A DNA stretch of 64,000 nucleotides from assembly GCA_037953625.1 (NCBI GenBank), contig CM075655.1, forward strand, positions 72,009,501 through 72,073,500. Direction: 5' to 3'. Below the pieces are notes generated by a model. It saw nothing but the letters and a program-made list of their open reading frames with translations. It was not told the origin of the DNA and did no database searches. The first letter of the stretch is position 1. Every line of letters begins with the position of its first letter. This document shows, piece after piece, positions 45,113-56,419 of the stretch. Made by a program: the position numbers and the translations under genes. The DNA comes from Crotalaria pallida (lineage: Eukaryota > Streptophyta > Magnoliopsida > Fabales > Fabaceae).

Positions 45113-45473
45113 CCCTTGATTAGCTCGGACAGTAACAACCTAGTTGTCAGCTCCTACGAATTTCATCGCCAGGTGCACCGTGGAAACCACATCTCGAAAT
45201 GAGAAAAGGCATGGTCTGTCCAAGATGCCGTTATAGGCGGAGGGGCAGTCGACCACGACAAACTTGATCATTTCGGTTCTAGCTGAAGTTCTGATTCCCA
45301 TGGAGACTAGTAGGTAGATGTGACTGAGTGGGATGATAACGTCCCTCGTGAAGTCGATGAGATGCCCCTCTGTTGGGGTGAGGTCGGATTCCCCGAGCTT
45401 CATTGACTTGAGTAGAGGAAGGAAGATGATGTCTGCAAAGCTTCCTTGGTCAACGAAAAGTCTTTCGACCTGG
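45113..45473 (-). pseudogene. Tat-like aspartic protease region, part 2
   Basis: On the minus strand it reads VERLFVDQGSFADIIFLPLL, then LTPTEGHLIDFTRDV, FVVVDCPSAYNGILDRP and VVSTVHLAMKF. The active-site triad DTG/DGG is DQG here, probably damaged. It is split from its upstream part by a solo LTR at 45474-47007; part 1 ends RIGRYQV at 47008-47030. Confidence 0.8.
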
Positions 45474-47007
45474 TGTTGGACTACCGGCAAGTATACGAGG
45501 TCACAAGTAATATAGAGTAAGTACAATTATCGTTCCACTCGGGGATTGCAAATTGTTTCTAATAATTCTTAGGAAAATAGTAATCACTAATGAAACTTGA
45601 GTTTTGTTTAGATTTTGAGAAAGGAGTGTAGAATAGATAGAATGAGACAATAACAAAAAATAAAGAGTATTTAGAACAATTTTGGAAAAGGTTAGGAACA
45701 TGGTTTCATTGCAGAACCTAAGTTACTAATTATGAATCTTATTATGTTTTTCCCTAAATCCACGACATTCTAGAGGTAATAAAAACCAGATGTCTTTGTG
45801 AATTTATGTTTCTTATTCAATATGAGAACCCTTAATGTCTTAAGCGATTTTGACATATGAATAACCACTAATTAAGCACACTAGAATATTCAAGTCATAT
45901 AAGCCCTAGATATATGTCTAGAAACTAGGCTGTTATAATGTTTGGAAGAACGACCTATTCTAACCCGCAGATGGTCACGTTGGATTAGAGATTCTAAACA
46001 AAACATAAATTAGCTACTTTCATGGATTGGAATTAAAACACAACCAAACAATAGATTTAAAAGAAAAAACAGAAAAACATAATTCAAATAACTATCCCAA
46101 CATCCATACAATTACACCATATTCCTAACAAGAGGTTTAACTACACATAATGGGAGAAGAAATACAAGAATTAAGGGAAGAACTCATAATCATAGACAAT
46201 AATGAATTTACCCCAAGAGATCTGCAAAATCTTCAATCCTTGCATTGCCTCCTTGCTCTCAACGATATGTTTCTAACCTCTCTTCTCTAATCCTAATTGC
46301 TTCTACTTGCCTCTCTAATGTATCTGAATTGCTACCTAAACTAATGTTAAATCCTAGTATTTATAAAAAAGGCTAAACCTAAAATAAATCCAAAATAAAT
46401 CTTATCAAATAAATCTAAAAGAGAAATCTTAAATAGATCTAGAATAAATAATCTAGAATAAATAAACTAGAACAAATCTAAAATAAATCTAGAAGATAAA
46501 TCTATCAGAATCCTTGAAATCTTCAATATAGATAGCCCCAACTCATAGCACTCACGCCTAGGCACACAGGATCCACGCCTAGGCGTGGCTTCAAAACTGC
46601 TCTTCTTCTTCTCAAGATGCACACGCGCCCAGGCGTGGCATACCTCACACCTGGGAGTGAGCTTCCCTGAACTGCTGAGTTTTTCTTAAATGTTTCCTGA
46701 CTTTTAGCACTCCAGCTCCTGGCATTTGAACCCCATCTTCTAACATTACTAAACAGCATTTCTCTCTATTCCAGCTCCAATCTCATGATCTTCAAAGCTC
46801 CTTTCCATTCCAAAGCACAAATCAACAAATAAAGCTTCAAATTCCTGAAATCAAACCCAAAACGGATCAAAACGTTCAAGGATTCTAAATTACCTAAACT
46901 TCCTAAAAACATAATAAAATCCTAACATTTACTCAAGAAACAAGCCAAATCCATAGTAAAAGGGAGTTAATTAATGCTCAGAAATATCATATATTAGACC
47001 CTAATCA
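45474..47007 (-). mobile_element. 1.5-kb solo LTR or small LTR element, lineage unassigned
   Basis: Bounded by a perfect TSD CCTGG (45469-45473 and 47008-47012); the plus strand starts TGTTGGACTACC and ends CCTAATCA, so the minus strand runs TGATTAGG...TCCAACA. With the insert set aside the protease frame is continuous. No PBS, PPT or ORF is visible. Near 46556-46645 it carries CACGCCTAGGCGTG-type palindromes. The motif ACTACCGGCAAGTATAC at its edge recurs in plant LTRs. Confidence 0.82.
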
Positions 47008-47012
47008 CCTGG

Positions 47013-47400
47013 TACCTACCAATTCGTGCCGCAACGAGCATGGGATCGTCATGATTCTGTAGTATATCTTCCTGGTCCTCCTCTCCGAAACTCAAGGGAA
47101 TGTTTTTCCTTGCTTCTTTCTTTTGTTCTCGCCTGTTGGCCACCAACAGAACTTGTTTGACATACCGCTTTCGGTCTGCACTCTTTTCCCCACTGTTGGC
47201 GAATCCTCCTGCGATCACTGTGGCCAGGTAATCATTAGGGGAGTCCTCGAGTTCTTATGGCTGCTCTGTTGTTGGTTGGTTGGTTATTTCTTTTGGAGTG
47301 TGGCTCCTTTGGCTTACGCATCGGACAGGTTTTGGTGGGGAGCCACTTTTTTTGGTTTTGGTTGGCGAAACGCTTCTTGGTGTAACGGCGGAGCTGACCG
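47013..47400 (-). pseudogene. Tat-like gag tail and protease, part 1
   Basis: The minus strand holds ISGG-like IAGGFANSGEKSADRKRYVK, then SFGEEDQEDILQNHDDPMLVAARIGRYQV, the usual stretch upstream of the Tat protease active site. Toward 47400 it contains stops. LTR-B's element sits at 47401; the frame resumes at 56420. Confidence 0.75.
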
Positions 47401-50400
47401 TGTAACAACCTATTTTATTTTACCAATTTTGAAAATATGAATTTGAAAATTTCTTTTTAATTAAAATACTTATTATAATTTAAGCGGAAAAACGGACAGA
47501 GTTTCCTCTATTTTGTGGACATTCCCACAAATTATCTTTCACCTGTAACCTATCCAAAAAAGTTTTCAACAACAACCAGACATCCAGATATTATATATAA
47601 CATACTTAGACTCTTTTAACATCAAATATTAAAGTAGGAACTTTTAAACTTTTGCAAATAAAACTAAATACCCCGGGCCACCATTTTTCCGTAATACACA
47701 TTGGAAGTACATACATAATTCATAATTATACAAAATACATCAAGTACGCAAATGTGGCCCGGTTGGACTCAAATTAATAAAATGACTCAATTCACACTTC
47801 CTGGGGGAAGTGTGCTCCTGCTCAGCCTCAATGTCTGCAAACTCAACCTGTACCTGTAGTGGATGTAAGGGTGAGAATTGCACGAACTAGTAATGTATAA
47901 TACATGCCAAGTCATACACAATTAGCAAATAATCAAATAATACAAATATATCACGCCCAATCACCAATCCACTACAAACACAAACATCTCCAAATTATTC
48001 ACATTTCCTAATTAATGTCAATTCCTATTCTATTTCCGTTCACTTAGCTTTCTACTCTCACATGAACTTAAACCCTCAATTCTTCTCCCACTCCTACTTT
48101 TACTCACATTCTTCCTATTTTACTAAGCTAACTAATTCTAATCCCTATCTCTCATTTCTCCCTCTCATTCATCACCTTCTCAACCTTCTTCTCCATTTTT
48201 CCTTTTTAATTCATTCTTTTTTTTCTTTTTACTTTTTTTCTGGATCTTTGTGGTTTCACTATTAGGTCCCATCCCGGGTACGACTTACGGCTCCGCGCGC
48301 CCGAAGGCGGACCCGAGCAGCCCCCTGCACACTTCCCAAGCGGCTTACGTTTCCTGCACCTGGGAGCATGACTTACGCGTCCTGAATTACCACAAAATCC
48401 CTTGGCTATGCGAATTTGCCACTGCGACCCATCCCGGTGTCGACTTACCGATGCGTACGGATCCCCACAGGCCCATGTCTTACTCAACCCATGCACACGG
48501 AGCAGCTCGCGGCTTACTGCAGGTGTTGCGCACCCGCCTTATGCACCCCACCGTATGCCTTCTAGGATCCAAACAGCATACCAATATTCTCTTTTTCTTT
48601 TCTTTTTCCTTTCTTTTCTTTATCCATTTTTCATTAGGTAGTCCAGCCCCAGCCAGCCGTACGGTAGTGAGCGCTAGGAGTTCCCTTTTTCATTATTCAT
48701 TCTTTTCCTTTTTATCAATTTTAGTCCGCCCTCGCCTAACACCTTTCTCTTCCACTCTCATTTTCCTCTTTTTCTATTCTACACCAACTAATCTATTTCC
48801 CTATAATTAACTCACTGTCATTTCTAAAAACACTTCCTATTTTCCCCGATTTATTTCCCTTAAGTTTTTATCTATGTGCTACTACTAAATCCAAGGCTTA
48901 CTCCTCTGTCCACTCCTTTCCGTTTTCAATCAATCTCTAAAATACAACATCCATACACCATTCAATCTATTTCAATTCACATATACATGCATCATTCATA
49001 CTCTTAATAAGGTACACAAAATTCATGACATCAATTAGCATTTAGTAGATTATCACATAGTTCCCATGGCATAAAGCATACTTGACTAACATATATATAT
49101 ATATATATCAATTAATCACTTAGCACAATAAATCATCAATTCATAATATAATTCATAAATATCAATTCCTAATATCAACTACACAAACCAATTAGTCTCA
49201 ACACGCACACACATACTAGTTACACAACCACCGTGCGGCAATAATCCCCTTACCTTAAAATAAATAAGATAGAGTGAACCTTAACCGGGTTAGGAGTCCT
49301 AATGCAGGAGGGTTGTCGATTGAGTCCAATGTCCGCAATGGTTAGTTGGAGAGATGCCAGAGTCCACCAATACACGAAATAGAGTAGTTTTATGAGCTCT
49401 CCTCCTATCCTATATGGTTTAAAGCTTCTAAGAGTATGGAGACCCCATGTTGCTCTTGAAGCATTGAGGCAAGAAACAATAACAATAATAATAATGAGTA
49501 ATGGTAATACCAGTATCCCAATCATAGGAGGAAATGGAAGGATTGAAAGGAAAGAGGGAGGCTTGATCAACTTACCCCAAATGCTTGAAGGAGAGAAATG
49601 GAGAGTGAGGGATGATGTTGATTGGAAGAGGAGAGGGAGCACTTGATAGTCTTGGAGCTTCAAGCTTCACTCATGGTCTTCAATGGAGGAGATAAGGGAA
49701 AGAGATGGATTGGTGTGGGACTTTAACTCATGGAAGAGGAAAAAGATGAGTGATGATGGATGATGATGGAATTATAAATTGGAAGAGGGAAAAGAGAGTT
49801 TGATGGGTGCCTTGAAGCTTGGGAGCATAAGCTAAGCCATTAATGGAGGAAGAGAGGGAAAGGGATGGAGCCCTAGCTCCATGGAAGAGGATGGAGATGA
49901 GGGAGAAGAGTGGAGGTTCGAATGGCATAGGGAGGGAGTGTTTGGGGGTGTATAATGGGTTTTGGGGTGGGAAATGGCGAAAATGCCCTTAAAAACGTGT
50001 GTTTAGTATTGCAGATCGCAGAATTTTCGCTTAAGCGAAATATTTTTGCTTAAGCGTATTGGCTTCAGTGGTGGCACGAACTGTTTTTCACTTAAGCGAA
50101 ACAGGTTCAATGGGGAAATTTTGTGTTTTCGCTTAAGCGACGGATTTTCGCTTAAGCGAAATGTGAAGGTACTGCTATTTCACCTTTCTATTTTTCAACT
50201 ATTTTCTCTCCAACTTCAAATAGCCATAACTTCTTCGTTCACCGTCGGATCTTGCTCAAATTTGACGAGCAACTTCCTAAAAATCATACCTTCATATCCA
50301 ACGGTGGGAATTTTGTTTTGAGTCCTAAATCTTTTAATTTGATTTTCTACCCTATGTTGCCTTTTAGTACCGAATTATCTATTTTTCTGGCATGTTCCTA

Positions 50401-50572
50401 ATTTCAATTTAATGCTCCTTTCTTTTCCTAAACCAATATTATTATTATTTATCTTTTCTAATGCTTGAACACTTATTTTAATACCTATTTATGGTTTTAT
50501 TATTATTATCTTCAATTATCTCCAACTATTATTAATTTATTTGCACTTAGGTTTAAAATTTGGGATGTTACA
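47401..50572 (-). repeat. LTR-B, 3' LTR of the gag-only element (3172 bp)
   Basis: The plus strand starts TGTAACAACC and ends GGGATGTTACA. It includes a tandem-hairpin block (48265-48550), an (AT)n tract (49088-49107), and CGCTTAAGCG palindromes (about 50021-50160). Open frames inside it repeat in the other LTR and are not genes. Confidence 0.9.
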
Positions 50573-52292
50573 TTTCTCCCCTACTTATTTGAATTTCGTC
50601 CCCGAAATTCCATCAAGTAATCTAGGGAGATAACAAACCCTTGAGAATTAATGTACAACAACCTCGCATCTCTTCGTCATTTACTCCCCTACTCGGAATT
50701 TGTCCAAGAGACTTTATTGCCACAACCTCCGCTCGTTTCCCAGAATATTCACTCCCTTTGGTCAGACTCCTGTTTATTCTTCCAAGTGCGCAACCCAAGG
50801 TTTTTGTCATTCGGGACACAATATAGAGTCCTGAGACTCTAAGAATGGCATTGTTGTCAGGTTGCAGTTCTCCTAATCACAACACTTGAAGAATTCCTAG
50901 CACTTCATTTCCTTGCTTGAATTTAGCAAAAGTCACTCCGACATTCCACTTGACTTCATCCGAATCCTATTTCATTGTCGCTTCAGCTTACTCGCTCCCT
51001 AGCTCCGCTTCGTCTTGAAAGAAGCTAAGATCGGTTTCTACTTGGGAATAGAGGTCAAGGTCTAATTCTACTTCTCAATTCCGTGTTTGTTCGGATTTAT
51101 CCTAACTCGTTTGAGGTTGGTTCTCCACCAGTTCCTAGTGACCTTCTTAGCGGTTTACATAAGGTTTTTAAGAATAACGGTCCTGGGCAACCATTGATGA
51201 GGATAACATTGTTAAAAGTTGGTCGATGCCCGACATAATGTCATCATCAATTTGAGAGATATTGGTGGCCTGTGCAAGTTTGTTATACCTTTCCAAAGAG
51301 TGGAAAGAGATAACAGTGGATGTTCGACATCTCATCCGTTTTCGGTCTTGATATTTCTATGGGTACACTAAGGTAGTTTACGTTCTAGTTCTGCTCGGCT
51401 GTCGTTCTCATTCTTTACCATCACTCGGATGGGTTTCGGGTAGGACTATAAGGTTCTCCCCTACTTAGTATCAACATACCTACGTAGATCGATACCAAGG
51501 GGTAGCTGAGCAGATGTTAAGAATTAGTGGTTCTACTTTTCGATTAGGTGACGGGTTTGGAAAACAAGGTTGGATGAACTACTTGTTGGGTTTTCTAAGA
51601 TATGGCGATCTCACGTACTTACATCTCTCTATGTTCCTATTCTAGATAGGATTGCCATGGGTAGATTCGTCGCACGATCGATTATAATGAATTTCCACAA
51701 GATTTCTAGTGAGCTTGAACTTAATTTGACCTTCTTCAGGTGGAATTCCTATGTCAATGGTTCTAATCAGATTTGAGAGGTTGCAATGATATAACTGCCA
51801 GTAAATGCAAGGACTGGGGTAGCTAGTCCCAACCCCTCATCTAGCAACAGCACATCATCACGTTCTTCAGGATTTGCAATGCTGTCGTCTGTTAATAAAT
51901 GCGAAAACTGGGGTAGCTAATCCCAATCTCACCTCTATCAACAGCACATCATCGCGTTCCCTTGTATGATAGTATTGTCTTTCAACGGATGTAAGAGAAG
52001 GATAGCTAATCCCGACCTTACACTCTATCAAATGACAACACCATCACTGGATTGGGGGTTTATTAAAGCTTTAACTTCATGGATAATTTTCTATAGTCTT
52101 TCACGGTTACTTAGGTGAAAGAATGGGAAGAATGTTCCAGGTATGTCTCTTAGTACCCCGTTGTGAAATGGTCGGAATATAATTACTAAGGAAATACTCT
52201 AGGAGATCTTACTACTGAAAGAAAAGAGAAGTTTAGAATTTAGGAAGTAGTTCTAATTGAAAGTAATCGTAGGCGCTCCATGAGTTGATTCT
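50573..52292 (-). other. Interior of the gag-only element without pol
   Basis: The PPT (minus AAGTAGGGGAGAA, about 50574-50587) abuts the 3' LTR, preceded by GGAATTTCGGGGACGAAATT, a motif shared with chromovirus ends. No RT or integrase motif is visible. Three diverged copies of a 90-94 bp repeat (51780-52040) carry AGCTA(G/A)TCCC and AACAGCACATCATC. Confidence 0.75.
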
Positions 52293-53423
52293 TTAACAAA
52301 GTGTTACTTCAAAATAAAACGCACCTTCGCTTGGATCATCCATGTCCAGTCCGGCTGCTTTGACCATGTTGTACGCTTCTCCTATTTGTCCAGATGGACT
52401 TCCCTTCGCCTGTTGCCTCTGCAGTACACTCACTCCCTTCCATGGAGTGATATGGGGACAATTTGCAACAAAGTGTCCCGATTGTTCACAATGAAAGCAT
52501 AGTCTATCTCTCACACTACGACTCTTGTACCTGCACACACCTCGGTGACATTTTCCACAAGTCTGACATGACGGTTGAGTAGTGGGAACTGTTGCACTCT
52601 GGTTCTTAACTCTGGGAGCTGCTGCTCTAGTGCGAGTGTTAGCTTGTGGACCTGATGTCTGAGCTAGTCCTTTTCCTTTGGTACGGTCCATTACTTTCCG
52701 AACCTTGCGGCTTCCGCCAGCAGATATTTCTAAGTTTTTCTCACAAGTTCGGGCCAAGTCCACCAGTTGAGCAAGTTTCCTGACTTTACGATTCTCCAAG
52801 AGAGTCCTTATATCTCCATGAAGTCCCGCTTCAAACTTGATGCACTTCGTCTGCTCATCAGCCCCAGTGTAGCTTGAGGCATACTGGATAAGATCCTCAA
52901 ATAGGTTGGTGTACTCCGTTACGCTCATGTCCCCTTGAGTCAAATTTAGGAAGGCGACCTCCTTTTCTCTGCAAATCACCTCTGGAGAGTACTTCGCCAG
53001 GAATTTAGTTTTGAATACTCTCCAGGACACCTCTTGATTAGATGCCTCCAACATCCTTCTTTCTTGATTCCACCAGTATGCGGCTTCCCCGATAAGTGTA
53101 TGCTCTACCATAATGACCATTTGCTCCGTTGGGGGTGCTAGAGTACGGATAATCCTCTCGATTTCCTGAAGCCATCCTAGCGCTTCCGCCACGTCATCGT
53201 CACCCTTGAACTTTGGAGGGTTATTCCACCGGAACTCTGCTCGCCACGGAGTATCCGACATGGCCCAGTGTGGTAAAACTCGTGATGACTGGTTTCCTGC
53301 TTCTCCCATTGAAGCAACTGCAGACATCACACCCGCTTGATCCTGGTTCATCTGAACCAAGCGTCCTATGTTTGCAGCGATCCTATCATTGTCACTGCCA
53401 CTACCCGCCATAATGCTTAACAC
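52293..53423 (-). CDS. Ty3/gypsy Gag of the gag-only element (376 aa)
   Basis: A complete ORF with the first Met at residue 1 or, more likely, at Met5 (MAGSGSDNDR). Residues about 60-235 form the retrotransposon Gag core (PPKFKG, EAAYWWNQE, FKTKFLAKYSP, FLNLTQGDMSVTEY). A CCHC zinc knuckle C-x2-C-x4-H-x4-C lies at C309-C322 (CFHCEQSGHFVANC), preceded by a second Cys-rich motif (CQTCGKCHRGVC, 286-297) that may be a degenerate knuckle. It stops without a protease. Gag alone can build particles; pol functions would have to come from another chromovirus. Confidence 0.9.
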   Translation of the reverse strand: MLSIMAGSGSDNDRIAANIGRLVQMNQDQAGVMSAVASMGEAGNQSSRVLPHWAMSDTPWRAEFRWNNPPKFKGDDDVAEALGWLQEIERIIRTLAPPTEQMVIMVEHTLIGEAAYWWNQERRMLEASNQEVSWRVFKTKFLAKYSPEVICREKEVAFLNLTQGDMSVTEYTNLFEDLIQYASSYTGADEQTKCIKFEAGLHGDIRTLLENRKVRKLAQLVDLARTCEKNLEISAGGSRKVRKVMDRTKGKGLAQTSGPQANTRTRAAAPRVKNQSATVPTTQPSCQTCGKCHRGVCRYKSRSVRDRLCFHCEQSGHFVANCPHITPWKGVSVLQRQQAKGSPSGQIGEAYNMVKAAGLDMDDPSEGAFYFEVTLC

Positions 53424-53600
53424 CTGAAGGAATCAAAAATAAATGCACACATATGCATACACAATTAAATGTTATTTTAGAAAATATAATTATTCTAGTG
53501 TATGTACCTATATATGTACCTATACTTGACACAAGACTTTGGTCACTCTCTTGGTGAGTGAACCAATAGAGTAATTCTCACTCTGAGGCCGAGGACAAAA

Positions 53601-53613
53601 CGCACTGATACCA
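53601..53613 (-). promoter_or_regulatory. PBS of the gag-only element
   Basis: The minus strand reads TGGTATCAGTGCG four bases after the LTR end TGTTACA, a one-base variant of the tRNA-iMet site TGGTATCAGAGC. Confidence 0.85.
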
Positions 53614-53617
53614 TAAA

Positions 53618-56419
53618 TGTAACAACCTATTTTATTTTACCTATTTTGAAAATATGGATTTGAAAATTTCTTTTTAATTAAAATACTTATTATAATTTAA
53701 GCGGAAAAACGGACAGAGTTTCCTCTGTTTTGTGGACATTCCCAAAAATTATCTTTGACCTGTAACCTGTCCAAAACAGTTTTCAACAACAACCAGACAT
53801 CCAGATATAATATATAACATACTTAGACTCTTTTAACATCAAATATTAAAGTAGGAACTTTTAAACTTTTGCAAATAAAACTAAATACCCCGGGCCACCA
53901 TTTTTCCGTAATACACATTGGAAGTACATACATAATTCATAATTATACAAAATACATCAAGTACGCAAATGTGGCCCGGTTGGACTCAAATTAATAAAAT
54001 GACTCAATTCACACTTCCTGGGGGAAGTGTGCTCCTGCTCAGCCTCAATGTCTGCAAACTCAACCTGTACCTGTAGTGGATGTAAGGGTGAGAATTGCAC
54101 GAACTAGTAATGTATAATACATGCCAAGTCATACACAATTAGCAAATAATCAAATAATACAAATATATCACGCCCAATCACCTATCCACTACAAACACAA
54201 ACATCTCCAAATTATTCACATTTCCTAATTAATGTCAATTCCTATTCTATTTTCGTTCACTTAGCTTTCTACTCTCACCTGAAATTAAACCCTCAATTCT
54301 TCTCCCACTCCTACTTTTACTCACATTCTTCCTATTTTACTAAGCTAACTAATTCTAATCCCTATCTCTCATTTCTCCCTCTCATTCATCACCTTCTCAA
54401 CCTTCTTCTCCATTTTTCCTTTTTAATTCATTCTTTTTTTTTCTTTTGACTTTTTCTCTGGATCTTTGTGGTTTCACTATTGCGTCCCATCCCGGGTACG
54501 ACTTACGGCTCCGCGCGCCCGAAGGCGGACCCTAGCGGCCCCCTGCACACTTCCCAAGCGGCTTACGTTTCCTGCACCCGGGAGCATGACTTACGCGTCC
54601 TGAATTACCACAAAATCCCTTGGCTATGCAAATTTGCCACTGCGACCCATCCCGGTGTCGACTTACCGATGCGTACGGATCCCCACAGGCCGCACGTCTT
54701 ACTCAACCCCTGCACACGAAGCAGCTCGCGGCTTACTGCAGGTGTTGCGCATCCGCCTTACTGCACCCCACCGTATGCCTTCTAGAATCCAAACCGCATA
54801 CCAATATTCTCTTTTTCTTTTCTTTTTCCTTTCTTTTCTTTATCCATTTTTCATTAGGTAGTCCAGCCCCAGCCAGCCGTACGGTACTGAGCGCTAGGAG
54901 TTCCCTTTTTCATTATTCATTCTTTTCCTTTTTATCAATTTTAGTCCGCCCTCGCCTAACACCTTTCTCTTCCACTCTCATTTTCCTCTTTTTCTCTTCT
55001 ACACCAACTAATCTATTTCCCTATAATTAACTCACTGTCATTTCTAAAAACACTTCCTATTTTCCCCGATTTATTTACACGCACACACATACTAGTTACA
55101 CAACCACCGTGCGGCAATAATCCCCTTACCTTAAAATAAATAAGATAGAGTGAACCTTAACCGGGTTAGGAGTCCTAATGCAGGAGGGTTGTCGATTGAG
55201 TCCAATGTCCGCAATGGTTAGTTGGAGAGATGCCAGAGTCCACCAATACACGAAATAGAGTAGCTTTATGAGCTCTCCTCCTATCCTATATGGTTTAAAG
55301 CTTCTAAGAGTATGGAGACCCCATGTTGCTCTTGAAGCATTGAGGCAAGAAACAATAACAATAATAATAATGAGTAATGGTAATACCAGTATCCCAATCA
55401 TAGGAGGAAATGGAAGGATTGAAAGGAAAGAGGGAGGCTTGATCAACTTACCCCAAATGCTTGAAGGAGAGAAATGGAGAGTGAGGGATGATGTTGATTG
55501 GAAGAGGAGAGGGAGCACTTGATAGTCTTGGAGCTTCAAGCTTCACTCATGGTCTTCAATGGAGGAGATAAGGGAAAGAGATGGATTGGTGTGGGACTTT
55601 AACTCATGGAAGAGGAAAAAGATGAGTGATGATGGATGATGATGGAATTATAAATTGGAAGAGGGAAAAGAGAGTTTGATGGGTGCCTTGAAGCTTGGGA
55701 GCATAAGCTAAGCCATTAATGGAGGAAGAGAGGGAAAGGGATGGAGCCCTAGCTCCATGGAAGAGGATGGAGATGAGGGAGAAGAGTGGAGGTTCGAATG
55801 GCATAGGGAGGGAGTGTTTGGGGGTGTATAATGGGTTTTGGGGTGGGAAATGGCGAAAATGCCCTTAAAAACACGTGTTTAGTATTGCAGATCGCAGAAT
55901 TTTCGCTTAAGCGAATTGGCTTCAGTGGTGGCACGAACTGTTTTTCGCTTAAGCGAAACAGGTTCAGTGGGGAAATTTTGTGTTTTCGCTTAAGCGACGG
56001 ATTTTCGCTTAAGCGAAATGTGAAGGTACTGCTATGTCACCTTTCTATTTTTCAACTATTTTCTCCCCAACTTCAAATAGCCATAACTTCTTCGTTCATT
56101 GTCGGATCTTGCTCAAATTTGACGAGCAACTTCCTAAAAATCATACCTTCATATCCAACGGTGGTAATTTTGTTTTGAGACCTAAATCTTTTATTTTGAT
56201 TTTCTACCCTATGTTGCCTTTTAGTACCGAATTATCTATTTTTCTAGCATGTTCCTAATTTCAATTTAATGCTCCTTTCTTTTCCTAAACCAATATTATT
56301 ATTATTTATCTTTTCTAATGCTTGAACACTTATTTTAATACCTATTTATGGTTTTATTATTATTATCTCCAACTATTATTAATTTATTTGCACTTAGGTT
56401 TAAAATTTTGGATGTTACA
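53618..56419 (-). repeat. LTR-B, 5' LTR of the gag-only element (2802 bp)
   Basis: It matches 47401-50572 closely, apart from the deletion near 55075 and a shorter palindrome cluster (55899-56020). It ends GGATGTTACA on the plus strand. Confidence 0.9.

Larger units (their letters stand above)
47401..56419 (-). mobile_element. Gag-only LTR-B element (TR-GAG type)
   Basis: A minus-strand element with two LTRs (5' LTR 53618-56419, 3' LTR 47401-50572), a tRNA-Met-type PBS, a gag ORF, no pol, and a PPT. Its flanks are GACCG on the left and GTCCG on the right: a TSD with one mismatch or an old TSD. The LTRs are nearly identical except for a 370-bp deletion in the 5' LTR (around 55075) and a 22-bp loss among its palindromes, so it is fairly young. 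Its layout matches the gag-only 'TR-GAG' class described in plants. It interrupts the Tat-like gag. Confidence 0.88.

Noticed and set aside
49250..49663. 137-residue minus-strand ORF repeated at 55126-55539
   Set aside because: It lies in both LTRs of the gag-only element, has no motif, and is duplicated with the LTR.
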